Positions 16,286 through 24,225 of a stretch of 64,000 bases of DNA are shown in pieces. The notes under the pieces were generated by a model. The model had not been told where the DNA came from and made no database searches. It was given only the letters and a program-made list of their open reading frames with translations. Source of the stretch: Streptomyces sp. TP-A0356 (GTDB taxonomy: Bacteria; Actinomycetota; Actinomycetes; Streptomycetales; Streptomycetaceae); NCBI RefSeq assembly GCF_001417775.1, contig NZ_BBZJ01000032.1, forward strand, positions 1-64,000, given 5' to 3'. Position 1 is the stretch's first letter; every line of letters starts with the position of its first letter. The translations under genes were made by a program, and so were the position numbers.

Positions 16286-16774
16286 ATGGCGATCGATCAT
16301 CTGGACGCCCGGCTCATCGTGCTGCTGGCCCGGGAGCCACGCGTCGGGGTGCTGGAGATGTCCCGGCGGCTCGGGGTGGCGCGCGGCACCGTCCAGGCCC
16401 GTCTGGACCGGCTGCAGTCGAACGGGGTGATCCGCGGATTCGGGCCCCAGGTGGACCCGGCCGCGCTCGGCTACCCCGTCACCGCGTTCGCGACGCTGCA
16501 GATCCGGCAGGGGCAGGGGGCGGACGTACGGGCTCATCTGGCGACCGTCCCGGAGGTCCTGGAACTGCACACCACCACCGGCAGCGGGGACATGCTGTGC
16601 CGGCTCGTGGCCCGTTCGAACGCCGACCTCCAGCGGGTGATCGACCGGGTCGTCGGCTTCGACGGCATCGTCCGGGCCTCGACGGCGATCGTCATGGAGA
16701 ACGCGGTCCCCCTGCGGATCATCCCACTGGTGGAGCAGGCGGCGGAGGACCGGGAGCGGCCTGAGAGGGCCTGA
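16286..16774 (+). CDS. AsnC/Lrp-family transcriptional regulator divergent from hppD
   Basis: Regulator of 162 residues: an N-terminal winged helix (about 1-55, DHLDARLIVLLAREPRVGVLEMSRRLGV) and a C-terminal RAM ligand-binding domain (about 65-150). GGGAG lies 6 bases before ATG 16286; a longer in-frame GTG at 16265 lacks a better site. Its divergent position next to hppD suggests it responds to aromatic amino acids or their keto acids. This is inferred from context only. Confidence 0.88.
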   Translation: MAIDHLDARLIVLLAREPRVGVLEMSRRLGVARGTVQARLDRLQSNGVIRGFGPQVDPAALGYPVTAFATLQIRQGQGADVRAHLATVPEVLELHTTTGSGDMLCRLVARSNADLQRVIDRVVGFDGIVRASTAIVMENAVPLRIIPLVEQAAEDRERPERA

Positions 16775-16783
16775 TTCGGGGCT

Positions 16784-17575
16784 CTAACAGCTCGGTACCG
16801 AGCCCTTCCCCTTCTCCAGCGCCACCAGCGCGTCCACCGCACCGTTCAGCGTGTTCACCGGCACCAGCCGCAACCCCTTCGGCAGCTCCGCCTTCGCGTC
16901 GGAGCACTCCGCCCTGGGGACCAGGAAGACACTCGCGCCGTCGCGGCGGGCGGCCTGTGTCTTCAGGGCGACCCCGCCGACCGCGCCCACCGTGCCGGCC
17001 GTGTCGATCGTGCCCGTACCGGCGATGGTGCGCCCGCCCGTGAGGTCGCCGCCGCTGCCGTCGCCGCGCAGCTTGTCGATGATCCCGAGCGTGAACAGCA
17101 GGCCCGCGCTGGGGCCGCCGACGTCCGCGAGCTTCAGCGTGACCCTGACGTCCTTGTCCCCGAGGTTCAGATACCTCAGCGCCGCCCGGGTCGCCGCGTC
17201 CTGGGACTGCTTCATCTGCTCGGTGTTGTGGCGCTCGATCTCCTGGACGTTGTTCCCGCTGGGATAGACCGCGTCCCGCGGCATCACCGCGCGGTCCGTG
17301 CGGAACCAGCCGTCGACCACGTCGCCGAGCGAGACCCGCGCGTCGGGGCCCGTCGCCTCGATCGTCGTCATCCGCAGCTGACCGGTCGTCCTGCGGGCGG
17401 GCGCCCCGCTGATCGTGATCACGGGGGCTCCCTTGTTCTCGCCGAGCACGTTCGCGGTGATGCCGGGCTGCGCCACGGAGAACGGCAGCGGTGCGAACAC
17501 CGCCGTCGCGAGCAGGGCCAGGACGGGCAGGGCGCAGACGGCGACGGCCTTGCGGCGCGAGAGGCGAGAGAGCAC
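16784..17575 (-). CDS. Membrane-anchored Lon-like (S16) protease, YlbL-type
   Basis: Protein of 263 residues with one N-terminal membrane/signal segment (about 10-30) and a Lon proteolytic domain with the Ser-Lys dyad S156 (GGPSAGLLF) and K205 (GGVALKTQAA). Related YlbL-type proteins carry a PDZ domain between the anchor and the protease domain. Here the connecting part (about 40-140) does not look like a PDZ domain, which would explain the short length. It is expected to act outside the membrane on unknown substrates, without an ATPase. It converges on the AsnC gene with only 9 bases between. Confidence 0.82.
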   Translation of the reverse strand: MLSRLSRRKAVAVCALPVLALLATAVFAPLPFSVAQPGITANVLGENKGAPVITISGAPARRTTGQLRMTTIEATGPDARVSLGDVVDGWFRTDRAVMPRDAVYPSGNNVQEIERHNTEQMKQSQDAATRAALRYLNLGDKDVRVTLKLADVGGPSAGLLFTLGIIDKLRGDGSGGDLTGGRTIAGTGTIDTAGTVGAVGGVALKTQAARRDGASVFLVPRAECSDAKAELPKGLRLVPVNTLNGAVDALVALEKGKGSVPSC

Positions 17576-17584
17576 GGGTTCAAT

Positions 17585-17778
17585 CTAACGTGACGCCGAC
17601 TTCTGGCCAGGCCCCGGCCGACGCCGCCACAGCTCCCTCCTGCCGGTGGTGAAGCGCCGCAGCGCGTCCGGGAGCGGTTCGATGCCGATCCCGGGCGTGG
17701 ACGGCACCGGCAGATGGCCGTCCTGAGGCACGAACGGCCGATCGGCTCGGTGATGTCCTCGGCGAAGCAGCGGGAGGA
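17585..17778 (-). pseudogene. Remnant of a mandelate racemase/enolase-superfamily gene
   Basis: Two adjoining leftward frames read like the end of a mandelate racemase/muconate lactonising enzyme. One frame (17738-17778) gives CFAEDITEPI. After a one-base shift, the next (17585-17734) gives FVPQDGHLPVPSTPGIGIEP and then a basic tail to TAG. No start, barrel or catalytic residues remain. The IclR-type regulator just upstream may once have controlled it. The match is by memory of family C-termini, not by a search. Confidence 0.55.
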
Positions 17779-17839
17779 CAGTGTCGCCGGGCAGGGTGCA
17801 GCCGGACGGGGGTGGGCGGCGCGGCGGTCAGCGCGGCGG

Positions 17840-18481
17840 TCAGCGCAGCGCCTCGGCCACCTCGCGTGCCGCGTCCACCACCCGCGGCCCCACCCTCTCC
17901 GGCACCGAGTCCGACAGCATCACGACCCCCACGCTGCCCTCGACGCCGGTCACCCCGAGCAGCGGCGCTGCCGCCCCGCTCGCGCCCGCCTCAAGCTCTC
18001 CGTGCGTGAGCGTGTAGCCGGGGTCGGCGACGGGCTGTTGGCGGGCGGCGAGTATCGCGCGCCCGGCGGCTCCCCGGTCGAGCGGATGCCGGAACCCCGC
18101 CCGGTACGCCACGTGGTAGTCGGTCCACGTCGGTTCGACCACGGCGACGGCCAGCGCCTCCGCCCCGTCGACCAGGGTGAGGTGCGCGGTCGCGCCGATG
18201 TCCTCGGCGAGCGCCCGCAGCGCGGGCAGCGCGGCCTCCCGCACCAGCGGATGCACCTGACGGCCCAGACGCAGCACACCCAGACCGACCCGGGCGCGGC
18301 CACCCAGATCACGGCGTACGAGAGAGTGCTGCTCCAGGGTCGCCAGCAGCCGGTACACCACGGTCCGGTTGACGCCCAGTTTGATGGACAGTTCGGTGAC
18401 GGTCAGCCCGTGGTCCGTGTCGGCGAGCAGCTTGAGGACCCTGAGGCCCCGGTCGAGCGTCTGCGAAGTCTCCGCGGTCAC
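17840..18481 (-). CDS. IclR-family transcriptional regulator
   Basis: Protein of 213 residues. The N-terminal winged helix-turn-helix (about 5-60) contains LDRGLRVLKLLADTDHGLTVTEL and NRTVVYRLLATLE. The effector domain follows (about 75-213), somewhat shorter than in many IclR proteins. The start is GTG 18481: AAGGAG ends 8 bases upstream of it, while the GTG at 18490 overlaps that site. Its likely former target, the enolase-superfamily gene downstream, is degenerate, so its present targets are unknown. Confidence 0.85.
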   Translation of the reverse strand: MTAETSQTLDRGLRVLKLLADTDHGLTVTELSIKLGVNRTVVYRLLATLEQHSLVRRDLGGRARVGLGVLRLGRQVHPLVREAALPALRALAEDIGATAHLTLVDGAEALAVAVVEPTWTDYHVAYRAGFRHPLDRGAAGRAILAARQQPVADPGYTLTHGELEAGASGAAAPLLGVTGVEGSVGVVMLSDSVPERVGPRVVDAAREVAEALR

Positions 18482-18802
18482 GACGCCCACTCCTTAGTGG
18501 TGAGGTCGGCGGCCCCCTCGCGGCGGATGCGTCACCGAGTCCCGTCGGCGACGCGCTTCAGAGGCCGCCGATAGGCTTGGCGGCCCGGGTGGACCCCCGG
18601 CCCAGTCGCTGCACGGCTGCGCTCCGCGGCGGCGCTGCCACGGGGCGTATGCGTAGCGGGACAGTAGCGAGCGGGTTCGCTCAGCGGAAGGCTCAGTCCA
18701 GAATCCGGTCAGTGACCGGTGCGCACTGGTTGGTTTTGCCTTGATACGTACACCCACCAGGTAGTTGCGGCACGCGTGCCACCGGGCGGCGCGGGCGCGC
18801 CG
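18482..18802. other. Intergenic region between helicase and IclR regulator
   Basis: About 320 bases. A leftward frame (18494-18757) runs through it but has no recognisable product or good ribosome site, so I do not call it. The region should hold the iclR promoter and the helicase 3' end. It contains the palindrome listed at 18705. Confidence 0.4.
18705..18719. promoter_or_regulatory. 15-bp palindrome, possible IclR operator
   Basis: CCGGTCAGTGACCGG: perfect 7-bp arms around one base, about 225 bases before the iclR start. Operator-like, but the regulator is unproven. Confidence 0.35.
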
Positions 18803-20602
18803 TCACCGCATCCGCGTCGCCCACTCCTGCACCTTGGCGATCCGCTGGCGCAGCTGCCCTGCGGTGCACTCGGCGCTCGGCGGCCCACCGCACACACGGC
18901 GCAGCTCGGTGTGGATCACACCGTGCGGCTTGCCGCTCTGGTGGACGTACGCGCCGACCATCGTGTTGAGCTGCTTGCGCAGCTCCAGCAGTTCCTTGTG
19001 GGTGACCACGGGCCGCCGGTCGGCGGGAAGTTCGAGGAGATCGGCCTCCGTGTCCGGCTTCTTGCGGCTGTGCGCGATCTGCCGGGCCTGCCGCTTCTGC
19101 AGCAGCAACTGCACCTGCTCGGGCTCCAGGAGACCCGGGATGCCGAGGTAGTCCTGCTCCTCCTCGCTGCCCGGGTGGGCCTGCATGCCGAACTCGGCGC
19201 CGTTGTACATGACCCGGTCGAAGACGGCGTCGGACTCCAGCGCCTCGAACGGCAGCATGTCCTGCTCGCCGGTGTCCTCGTCCTGCTCCCGGTTGGCCTC
19301 CTCCATCTCCTTCTCGGACTCGGCGTACGGGTCCTCCTCCTCACCGTCCTTCTTCGGCCGGTCGAGGACGTGGTCGCGTTCGACCTCCATCTCGTTGGCG
19401 AAGGTCAGCAGGTCGGGGACGGTGGGCAGGAAGACCGAGGCGGTCTCGCCGCGGCGCCGGGACCGCACGAACCGGCCGACGGCCTGGGCGAAGAAGAGCG
19501 GGGTCGAGATGGTGGTCGCGTACACCCCGACGGCGAGCCGGGGCACGTCCACGCCCTCGGACACCATGCGCACCGCGACCATCCAGCGGTCGCCGTTGTG
19601 GCTGAACTCGTCGATGCGGTCGGAGGCGCCCGCGTCGTCGGACAGGACGAGGGTCGCCTTGTGCCCGGTGATCTCGCGAATGAGCTTGGCGTAGGCGCGG
19701 GCCGCCTCCTGGTCGGAGGCGATCACGAGGGCACCGGCGTCCGGGATGGCCTTGCGGACCTCGGTCAGCCGCTGGTCGGCGGCGCGCAGCACGCTGGGCA
19801 TCCAGTCGCCGCGCGGGTCGAGGGCGGTGCGCCAGGCCTGGCTGACGGCGTCCTTGGTCATGGGTTCGCCGAGCCGGGCGGCGATCTCGTCGCCGGCCTT
19901 GGTGCGCCAGCGCATGTTGCCGCTGTAGGAGAGGAAGATGACCGGCCGCACGACCCCGTCGGCGAGGGCGGACCCGTATCCGTACGTGTAGTCGGCGGCG
20001 GACCGCCGGATGCCGTCGTTCCCCTCCTCGTACGTCACGAAGGGGATGGGGTTGGTGTCGGACCGGAACGGCGTACCGGTCAGGGCGAGTCGGCGGGTCG
20101 CCGGCTCGAACGCCTCGAGACAGGCCTCGCCCCAGGACTTGGAGTCGCCGGCGTGGTGGATCTCGTCGAGGATGACGAGGGTCTTGCGCTGCTCGACGCG
20201 GTTGCGGTGCAGCATGGGCCGCACGCCCACGCCCGCGTAGGTGACGGCGACGCCGTGGTACTCCCGGCCGAGCGGCCCCGCGCTGTACTCGGGGTCGAGT
20301 TTGATCCCGATCCGCGCCGCCGCCTCCGCCCACTGCTTCTTCAGATGCTCGGTCGGCGCGACCACGGTCACCTGCTGCACGACGTGGTGGTGCAGCAACC
20401 AGGACGCGAGCGTCAGCGCGAACGTCGTCTTGCCGGCGCCGGGCGTGGCGACGGCCAGGAAGTCACGCGGCTGCTCCCGGACGTACTTCTCCATCGCCCC
20501 CTGCTGCCAGGCACGCAGCTTGCCGGCGGTGCCCCAGGGGGCGCGGCCGGGGAAGGCGGGAGAGAGGTGGTGGGAGGAGCTGGAGCTGGCGGTGGTAGTC
20601 AC
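18803..20602 (-). CDS. Superfamily 2 DEAD/DEAH-type helicase
   Basis: Predicted DNA or RNA helicase of 599 residues. Motif I is ATPGAGKT (K58), motif II DEIHH (146-150), motif III LTGTP, and motif VI QAVGRFVRSRRRG. An acidic insert (EEEDPYAESEKEMEEANREQDED) follows the second RecA domain, and a helical basic C-terminus ends VQEWATRMR. The architecture matches a conserved Streptomyces helicase of unknown substrate. The start is GTG 20602, with a GGAG close by. Directly upstream lies an array of 22-bp repeats in the leader or promoter. Confidence 0.88.
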   Translation of the reverse strand: MTTTASSSSSHHLSPAFPGRAPWGTAGKLRAWQQGAMEKYVREQPRDFLAVATPGAGKTTFALTLASWLLHHHVVQQVTVVAPTEHLKKQWAEAAARIGIKLDPEYSAGPLGREYHGVAVTYAGVGVRPMLHRNRVEQRKTLVILDEIHHAGDSKSWGEACLEAFEPATRRLALTGTPFRSDTNPIPFVTYEEGNDGIRRSAADYTYGYGSALADGVVRPVIFLSYSGNMRWRTKAGDEIAARLGEPMTKDAVSQAWRTALDPRGDWMPSVLRAADQRLTEVRKAIPDAGALVIASDQEAARAYAKLIREITGHKATLVLSDDAGASDRIDEFSHNGDRWMVAVRMVSEGVDVPRLAVGVYATTISTPLFFAQAVGRFVRSRRRGETASVFLPTVPDLLTFANEMEVERDHVLDRPKKDGEEEDPYAESEKEMEEANREQDEDTGEQDMLPFEALESDAVFDRVMYNGAEFGMQAHPGSEEEQDYLGIPGLLEPEQVQLLLQKRQARQIAHSRKKPDTEADLLELPADRRPVVTHKELLELRKQLNTMVGAYVHQSGKPHGVIHTELRRVCGGPPSAECTAGQLRQRIAKVQEWATRMR

Positions 20603-20624
20603 GATCTCCGTGGAGGGGGTCGGG

Positions 20625-20698
20625 CGGCTCGGTGCGACGGGTCAGACGGCTCGGCGTATCGGTTCGGGCGGCTCGGCGTATCGATTCGGGCGGCTCGG
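20625..20698. repeat. 22-bp tandem repeat array upstream of the helicase
   Basis: Three full 22-base units and an 8-base partial, all starting cggctcgg. Units 2 and 3 (20647-20668, 20669-20690) differ at one base and unit 1 (20625-20646) is diverged. The array lies 23-96 bases before the helicase start codon. A period of two helical turns suits a protein-binding array. Confidence 0.7.
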
Positions 20699-20838
20699 CT
20701 ACGTATGACAACCGGGCCACCCTACCGGTGTGCTCACCCGCCACTCGGGGCAACGGCGCCGCATCCGGCCCCGGTGCGACAGGGGTCACAGATCACCGGG
20801 TCCGTGTTCACGGATCACCGGGTTCCGTTCCCCCGGGG

Positions 20839-22284
20839 TCAGCGCTCGCGTAGCCGGGTCGTCACCCAGGCGCCCAGGAGCGCCACCGCAGCCATCGGCA
20901 GGAACACCGCCGCGAAGGCCGCCGGGTGGGAGCCGCCGGCGGTCGCCCCGGTGGCCGTGCGGGCGACGGTGCCGCCGCCGAGCGCGGCGAACGCGGCGCC
21001 GCCCGCGGCGAGCAGGAGGACGTTGGAGAGGCCGTCGGAGATCTGCAGGGCGGCCGAGTTGGCGCCCGCCTCACCGGGTGCGGACAGGTCCAGCAGCAGG
21101 ACACTGGTCGAGGAGATGACCAGGCCCATGCCGAAGCAGCCGAACCCCCAGGCGACGGCGACGGTCCAGACCGGCACCGCATGGATCAGCACACTGGGCG
21201 CGGTGGCGATCGCGGCGGCGACGACGAGCATGCCCAGCGTCATCAGCCGTTCCCGGTACGGCTCCACGCGCGGTCTCGACTGCACGTACGAGCCCAGCGC
21301 CCAGGCGCCGCCGCCCGCCGCGAGTGAGAACCCGGCCAGCGTCGGCGACAGTCCGCGCTGGGTGACCAGCATGAGCGGGACGAAGCTCTCCGCCGAGATG
21401 AAGGCGCCCGCCGCCACCCCGCGCAGCAGCACCACGGAGGGCAGTCCGCGGGCCGCCCGGCAGGTGCCGCGGGGCAGCAGTCCGCGCACGGCGGGGACGA
21501 GCAGCGCGGCACCCGCGAGGCCGGGGACGAGCGAGAGGCGGTCGTGGTCCTGGGCCGCGTACTGGAGGAGTCCCGCGCCCAGCGAGATGCCGAGCGCCAG
21601 CCGGATGCGGCGGGCGTCGAAGGGGGCCGCGACGGTCTCTCCGGCGGGGCCGCCCGCTCGGCGCCGTATCTGGGGCAGCGCCAGCGCCAGCGGGAACACC
21701 ACAAGGACGGGGATGCCGATGAACACCCAGCGCCAGCCGAGCTGTTCGGTCACCGCCCCCGACGCCAGCGGACCGACCACCGAGGGGACCACCCAACTCG
21801 CCGCGAAGGCCGCCATGATGGCCGATCGCAGCCGCTCCGGGTAGGCGCGGCCCACGACCACGTACAGGGCGACGATGACCAGTCCGCCGCCGAGCCCCTG
21901 CACGGCCCGCCCCACGATGAACAGCCACATCGCCCCGGCCGTGCCGGACAGCAGCAGACCGGCCGCGAAGGCGGCGATGCCACAGGTCAGCGAGGCGAGC
22001 GGGCCACTGCGATCGGACCACTGCCCGGCCAGCACCATGCCGAACAGGCTGGTCGTGAAGTATCCGGAGAACGCGAACGCGTAGAGGGACAGCCCGTCCA
22101 GATCCCGCGCCGCGACCGGCATCGCGGTGCCGACGGCCGTCGCCTCGAAGGCGATGAGCATGACGACCGAGACGATGCCGATGCTCAGGGACCGGTACGG
22201 CCGGCTCAGTACACCGGTGGCGTGGTCCGAGGAGTCGGAAGCGGTGCCGGTGACGTCGGTTTCTCGGGGTTCCAGGGCTGCCAT
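20839..22284 (-). CDS. Major facilitator superfamily exporter (DHA2-like)
   Basis: Integral membrane protein of 481 residues with 12-14 hydrophobic segments. The loop motif AGQWSDRSGP (motif A-like) and a GRAVQGLGGGL segment (motif B/C region) indicate a drug/proton antiporter-type MFS protein. The substrate is not readable. Start at 22284 (MAALEPRETD) directly precedes a soluble tail and the first helix. Two imperfect copies of gatcaccggg lie just past its stop. Confidence 0.85.
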   Translation of the reverse strand: MAALEPRETDVTGTASDSSDHATGVLSRPYRSLSIGIVSVVMLIAFEATAVGTAMPVAARDLDGLSLYAFAFSGYFTTSLFGMVLAGQWSDRSGPLASLTCGIAAFAAGLLLSGTAGAMWLFIVGRAVQGLGGGLVIVALYVVVGRAYPERLRSAIMAAFAASWVVPSVVGPLASGAVTEQLGWRWVFIGIPVLVVFPLALALPQIRRRAGGPAGETVAAPFDARRIRLALGISLGAGLLQYAAQDHDRLSLVPGLAGAALLVPAVRGLLPRGTCRAARGLPSVVLLRGVAAGAFISAESFVPLMLVTQRGLSPTLAGFSLAAGGGAWALGSYVQSRPRVEPYRERLMTLGMLVVAAAIATAPSVLIHAVPVWTVAVAWGFGCFGMGLVISSTSVLLLDLSAPGEAGANSAALQISDGLSNVLLLAAGGAAFAALGGGTVARTATGATAGGSHPAAFAAVFLPMAAVALLGAWVTTRLRER

Positions 22285-22489
22285 GCAGGCAGCGTAAGGG
22301 GCTCGGAGCGGATTGACTCCTGTCGGGAGACGGTGATCGCGTCGGCCCTTGGTCCTACGACCGTCCTTTCGTGAACGGCGTATGGCAGTCCCGTTGCAGC
22401 GCCCGCGGTCCTCTTGAGCCCCTCGATCACCTCGCCCTACGGTCAATGGCGTCAGGTCGGAACGAGTGAGCCGTGCCGCACCTGATCTT

Positions 22490-22585
22490 GGCCGTGTGCC
22501 CGAGGTTCAGGGGCTCGCCCGCGCAGCATCCATCAGCGGGCTCCGCCCGCGGGGAGTTACGCGGGTCCGACTCCCGCCACGGCCG
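22490..22585 (+). other. tRNA-Cys-like copy 1 with anticodon-region insertion
   Basis: 96-base relative of the intact tRNA-Cys at 22700. The acceptor strands GGCCGTG/CACGGCC and the T-stem are kept. The D-loop lacks two bases, and the 5 bases AAAGC in the anticodon loop/stem are replaced by about 31 bases that include a GCGGGC-TCC-GCCCGC hairpin. The T-loop reads TCCGACT instead of TTCGAAT. It is unlikely to work as an ordinary tRNA. Either a pseudo-tRNA or a derived RNA. Confidence 0.65.
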
Positions 22586-22593
22586 AGACGCAA

Positions 22594-22691
22594 GGCCGTG
22601 TGCCCGAGTGGTTCAGGGGCTCGCCTGCGCAGCATCCATCAGCGGGCTCCGCCCGCGGGGAGTTACGCGGGTCCGACTCCCGCCACGGCCG
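22594..22691 (+). other. tRNA-Cys-like copy 2 with anticodon-region insertion
   Basis: 98-base copy with the same insertion and T-loop change as copy 1, but with the full D-arm of the intact gene (CCCGAGTGGTTCAGGGG). The CTCGCCTGC 5' anticodon strand is intact up to the insertion. It is separated by 8-base spacers (gagacgca-) from both neighbours, so the locus is a tandem duplication with a unit of about 105 bases. Confidence 0.65.
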
Positions 22692-22699
22692 AGACGCAT

Positions 22700-22771
22700 G
22701 GCCGTGTGCCCGAGTGGTTCAGGGGCTCGCCTGCAAAGCGAGTTACGTGGGTTCGAATCCCGCCACGGCCT
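22700..22771 (+). tRNA. tRNA-Cys (GCA)
   Basis: Full cloverleaf: acceptor GGCCGTG/CACGGCC with discriminator U, as expected for tRNA-Cys. The anticodon arm is CTCGC-CTGCAAA-GCGAG with anticodon GCA. The T-arm is GTGGG-TTCGAAT-CCCGC. CCA is not encoded. It is the third and only canonical unit of the tandem array. Confidence 0.92.
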
Positions 22772-22922
22772 CCATGACCCGGCGCTTCCGGCCGGCCACT
22801 GGCGGGTGGTCGGCCGAGAGGCCGAGCGGTTGCAGGTCGGGGAGTAGGGAGCGCCGACCGACGCTCCGACAGGTCTCGGAGCGATACGCCGTTCGCGCGG
22901 CTCCGACCCGTTGTGGATTGCC

Positions 22923-24089
22923 CTACCAGGCGTACAGCCCGCCGCCCGCCTGGTCCTCGAAGGCCTCCGGCCAGTAGCGTCGGCCGTCGTCCTCCGGGGT
23001 TCTCGGGGTGGGGTCGCACGCTATCGGGTCGACCATCGCGAGCGTCTCGGCCATCGTGGCGGCCAGTTGCTCGTACGAGTCCGTCAGGCCGTGGTCCTCG
23101 TCGAGTGCCTTCTCCCGGTGCACCAGCCAGACCGTGAACGCGAGTGTGGAGATGTCCGCGTTCAGGGGACGCAGGATCGCGTCGGGCTCGCTCCAGCAGA
23201 GCACCGCTCCGGTGGCACCGTCGACCACCAGGCTCGTGTCCTCCAGCAGATGGCCGAGCCGGATCAGACGGTCCGCCCCGTGGGGCAGTTCGTCCGCGGT
23301 GACGTCGCCCTCCTCCGCGTAGTACTCGGTCAGGGTCGGCAGGGGCACGTCCGTGTCCAGTTCGTACCAGTAGCCGTCCTCCGGGAGGCCCACGTCGCGC
23401 AGGAAGCGGCGGGTCGGCGCGTGGGTGAGCGCGCCGGGGAAGTCGACGTCCTCGAAGCGCACGATCGCGGCGGAGCCGAACTCCTCGTCCAGCAGCCGCG
23501 GCGGCAGGTCGAGCGCGAGGCCCGTGCCGGGGCGTGCGATTCGGGCGAGGGGACGGATCAGCGCGGCCATCCGCCAGTACGGCGCCGGGTCCTCCCCGGA
23601 GCCGTCGGCGAACAACGTCGCCAGCCGCTCGGACGCCTGCGCCACCGCCTTCGGGCCGTACCCAGGCGCGAACCGGCCGTGGAACGCGGTCAGTTCGTCC
23701 GTCGTCGCCGCGAACCGCAGCAGTGCCTCCAGGGAGGGCGCGAGCGGTGAGAGGTCCATCAGGCCGGGGTGACGCGGGAACACGTACGTCGTGAAGACCT
23801 CACCCGTGGCACCGTCCAGCACCAGGGACTCCAGGTCGCGGTCGAGGCTGCGCAGCGCCCCTATGACCAGCTGGTCGCGCAGCTCCTCGGCGAGCTTCTC
23901 GGCGTCCTCGACCAGCTCGGCGACCCGCCGCAGCGCGGGCCGCCCGCGCAGTGCCCCGAATCCCAGCAGGGCGCTGCCCGACGGCAGTCCGGGACCCGTC
24001 AACAGGCGCCGCGTCTGCGCGTGCGTGACATACGGATCCAGGTCCGCCTCGGTCAGCGTGATCACACCGCCGACGTCCGTCGTGTTCAT
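22923..24089 (-). CDS. SUKH-4 family protein (immunity-type)
   Basis: Soluble acidic protein of 388 residues that resembles the SUKH-4 superfamily, whose members are mostly immunity proteins against polymorphic toxins. The two halves look related: residues about 15-200 (YVTHAQTRRLLTGPGLPSG, then LVLDGATGEVF) and about 220-388 (ALTHAPTRRFLRDVGLPEDG, then LVVDGATGAVLCW). This suggests an internal duplication. No toxin gene is adjacent, so a toxin-immunity role here is only a family inference. It lies 136 bases beyond the molybdenum hydroxylase operon, same strand. Confidence 0.7.
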   Translation of the reverse strand: MNTTDVGGVITLTEADLDPYVTHAQTRRLLTGPGLPSGSALLGFGALRGRPALRRVAELVEDAEKLAEELRDQLVIGALRSLDRDLESLVLDGATGEVFTTYVFPRHPGLMDLSPLAPSLEALLRFAATTDELTAFHGRFAPGYGPKAVAQASERLATLFADGSGEDPAPYWRMAALIRPLARIARPGTGLALDLPPRLLDEEFGSAAIVRFEDVDFPGALTHAPTRRFLRDVGLPEDGYWYELDTDVPLPTLTEYYAEEGDVTADELPHGADRLIRLGHLLEDTSLVVDGATGAVLCWSEPDAILRPLNADISTLAFTVWLVHREKALDEDHGLTDSYEQLAATMAETLAMVDPIACDPTPRTPEDDGRRYWPEAFEDQAGGGLYAW

Positions 24090-24225
24090 CGATTCCCCCC
24101 GCGTGCTTGTCCCCGGAGCGTCACCGAACCCCGGAGGACGCCCCCGCCGTCGAACGGCTCTCCCCCAACGCCCAGAACCCTACGCGGCCCCACTGACAAC
24201 GGCAGGAAGCATCGGACGGCGTGCG

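Noticed and set aside
18494..18757. 87-codon leftward frame before the IclR gene
   Set aside because: No ribosome site, low-complexity product, no recognisable homology; more likely leader sequence.
18719..21844. 1041-codon + strand frame over helicase and MFS genes
   Set aside because: GC-driven antisense frame without domains.
22700..22771. tRNA-Cys as an attachment site for an integrated element
   Set aside because: No integrase or distal 3'-end duplication is present; the repeats are confined to the tandem tRNA-like copies.
22466..22847. Repetitive protein-like frames over the tRNA-Cys array
   Set aside because: The repetition comes from the tandem tRNA-like units, not from a protein gene.
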